Below, in pieces: positions 63,009 to 64,000 of a stretch of 64,000 bases of DNA. How positions within the stretch are numbered: the stretch's first letter is position 1; each line of letters starts with the position of its first letter. A program made the position numbers and the translations under genes. This DNA comes from an uncultured Flavobacteriaceae bacterium (GTDB lineage: Bacteria > Bacteroidota > Bacteroidia > Flavobacteriales > Flavobacteriaceae): contig CANMSA010000001.1 in NCBI GenBank assembly GCA_947500385.1, positions 620,001 through 684,000 on the forward strand. The letters are read 5' to 3'. The notes under the pieces are model-generated. The model made no database searches. It was not told the DNA's origin and saw nothing but the letters and a program-made list of their open reading frames with translations.

Positions 63009-64000
63009 TTATTCCAATTTCGTACTGTCTTGATCGGTATTCAGCATGGCCCATAGGCGGTCTTTTAGCGCTGTAATACCCAACTGGGCAACAGAGGAAA
63101 TGAACATATACGGAACGTCTTTAAAATCTTTATCGAGTTCAATACGCATTTCTTCCATCAATTCTTCATCGAGCATATCGCTCTTTGAGATGACCACCAA
63201 GCGATCTTTATCGATCAACTCAGGGTTGTACCTACGAAGTTCATCTAACAAAATTTGATATTCCTTACTAATATCATTGCTGTCGGCAGGGACTAGGAAC
63301 AATAAGGTAGCGTTGCGCTCTATGTGGCGTAGGAAGTAATGTCCTAGGCCTTTCCCCTCGGCGGCACCCTCTATAATACCAGGTATATCGGCCATTACAA
63401 AACTTTGAAAATCACGATACTCGACAATTCCCAAATTGGGTTTTAAGGTGGTGAATTCGTAATCGCCAATCTTCGGCTTGGCGGAGGTGATGACCGATAG
63501 TAACGTCGATTTCCCTGCATTTGGGAACCCTACCAAGCCCACATCGGCCAATACCTTTAATTCCAAAATAACCGAAGTTTCCTTGCCCTCAACTCCTGGT
63601 TGGGCATATCGCGGGGTTTGATTGGTAGCCGTGCGAAAGTGCCAATTGCCTCTGCCGCCCATCCCGCCTTCTACCAATACCTTTTCTTCTCTATCTTCCG
63701 TAATTTCGAAAAGCACATCGAGGGTCTCGGCGTCTTTTACCACCGTTCCCAGCGGTACATCCATATAGATGTCCTGGCCGTCCGCTCCTGAACTACGGCT
63801 TTTACTCCCGTGTTCGCCGTGCCCCGCTTTGAAGTGTTTTTTAAATTTGAACCCGACCAATGTCCATAAGTTTTTATTCCCCCTTATAATCACATGCCCT
63901 CCGCGACCGCCATCTCCCCCATCGGGACCTCCCTTGGTAATATATTTTTCACGATGTAAATGCACCGACCCCTTTCCTCCTTTACCAGATTCGGCAAAGA
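63009..64000 (-). CDS. obg: Obg-family GTPase, 5' end missing at window edge
   Basis: At least 330 codons; the frame stays open to the right edge, where [20 protein letters not shown] continues the Obg N-terminal domain, so the true start lies outside. Obg is an essential GTPase for large-subunit assembly and stress responses. The Gly-rich Obg domain ([20 protein letters not shown]), P-loop [12 protein letters not shown], switch [13 protein letters not shown]3 DIPGIIEGA and SKSD (G4) are all visible. The C-terminal OCT domain of some Obg proteins is absent, as usual in Bacteroidota. Confidence 0.95.
   Translation of the reverse strand, partial: FAESGKGGKGSVHLHREKYITKGGPDGGDGGRGGHVIIRGNKNLWTLVGFKFKKHFKAGHGEHGSKSRSSGADGQDIYMDVPLGTVVKDAETLDVLFEITEDREEKVLVEGGMGGRGNWHFRTATNQTPRYAQPGVEGKETSVILELKVLADVGLVGFPNAGKSTLLSVITSAKPKIGDYEFTTLKPNLGIVEYRDFQSFVMADIPGIIEGAAEGKGLGHYFLRHIERNATLLFLVPADSNDISKEYQILLDELRRYNPELIDKDRLVVISKSDMLDEELMEEMRIELDKDFKDVPYMFISSVAQLGITALKDRLWAMLNTDQDSTKLE

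Noticed and set aside
1-64000. Search by eye for tRNA, rRNA, CRISPR repeats, insertion sequences and phage genes
   Set aside because: No cloverleaf-like, regularly spaced repeat, transposase or integrase sequence was noticed; a computational scan for tRNAs and small RNAs was not possible.

Overview
The window is a 64 kb piece of a Bacteroidota chromosome, most likely a marine Flavobacteriaceae of the Maribacter/Zobellia/Muricauda kind. The evidence is the zinc-free forms of L36 and S14, a SusC/SusD pair, a type IX secretion (gliding-type) substrate with PorP/SprF and OmpA partners, flavobacterial lipoprotein signals (Cys followed by acidic residues), A-rich translation starts without strong Shine-Dalgarno sequences, and promoters of the TTTG-N19-TAnnTTTG type. 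No tRNA, rRNA, CRISPR array, insertion sequence or phage gene was seen.

Region 1 (1-16980, all minus strand) is one continuous str-S10-spc-alpha supercluster: rpsL, rpsG, fusA, rpsJ, a structured 231-nt gap, then rplC-rplD-rplW-rplB-rpsS-rplV-rpsC-rplP-rpmC-rpsQ-rplN-rplX-rplE-rpsN-rpsH-rplF-rplR-rpsE-rpmD-rplO-secY-infA-rpmJ-rpsM-rpsK-rpsD-rpoA and the first codons of rplQ. A textbook promoter with a hairpin at the predicted +1 precedes rpsL. The rpsJ-rplC gap holds three small hairpins and a terminator-like stem with a T tract, which looks like an attenuator.

Region 2 (17281-28661, plus strand) is a nutrient-uptake locus: SusC-like TonB-dependent transporter, SusD-like lipoprotein, two tandem paralogous surface lipoproteins separated by a strong terminator and a new -10-like element, a 1117-residue FG-GAP/ASPIC-UnbV lipoprotein, and a small secreted protein. 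No carbohydrate-active enzyme is encoded, so the substrate is unknown.

Region 3 (28731-42364) is ordinary chromosomal content: rlmB-type rRNA methyltransferase, rhomboid protease, rarA, envelope proteins, YjjG-type nucleotidase, a polysaccharide deacetylase-like protein, small membrane proteins, radC, a DinB/DUF1569 protein, a PaiB-like protein and mpl. A 414-nt gap at 36750-37163 appears to hold remnants of small frameshifted genes.

Region 4 (42648-55454, plus strand) encodes a T9SS type-B substrate with five ~80-residue repeats, its PorP/SprF-like partner, an OmpA/PD40 protein, a cupin and a 2032-residue alpha-2-macroglobulin with an intact CxEQ thioester motif.

Region 5 (55467-62988, minus strand) is the most unusual part. 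A LytTR response regulator is translationally coupled to two tandem LytS-type histidine kinases. The first kinase gene has lost the phospho-acceptor His, the N-box Asn and the G-box, so it is a predicted pseudokinase. Upstream lie several small membrane proteins and an S9 peptidase. Three of these promoters carry the same operator: two CCGTT-type half-sites exactly 21 bp apart, placed 41-42 bp before the -7 element. This is the architecture expected for a LytTR dimer site and points to a local regulon. The window ends inside obg (63009-64000).
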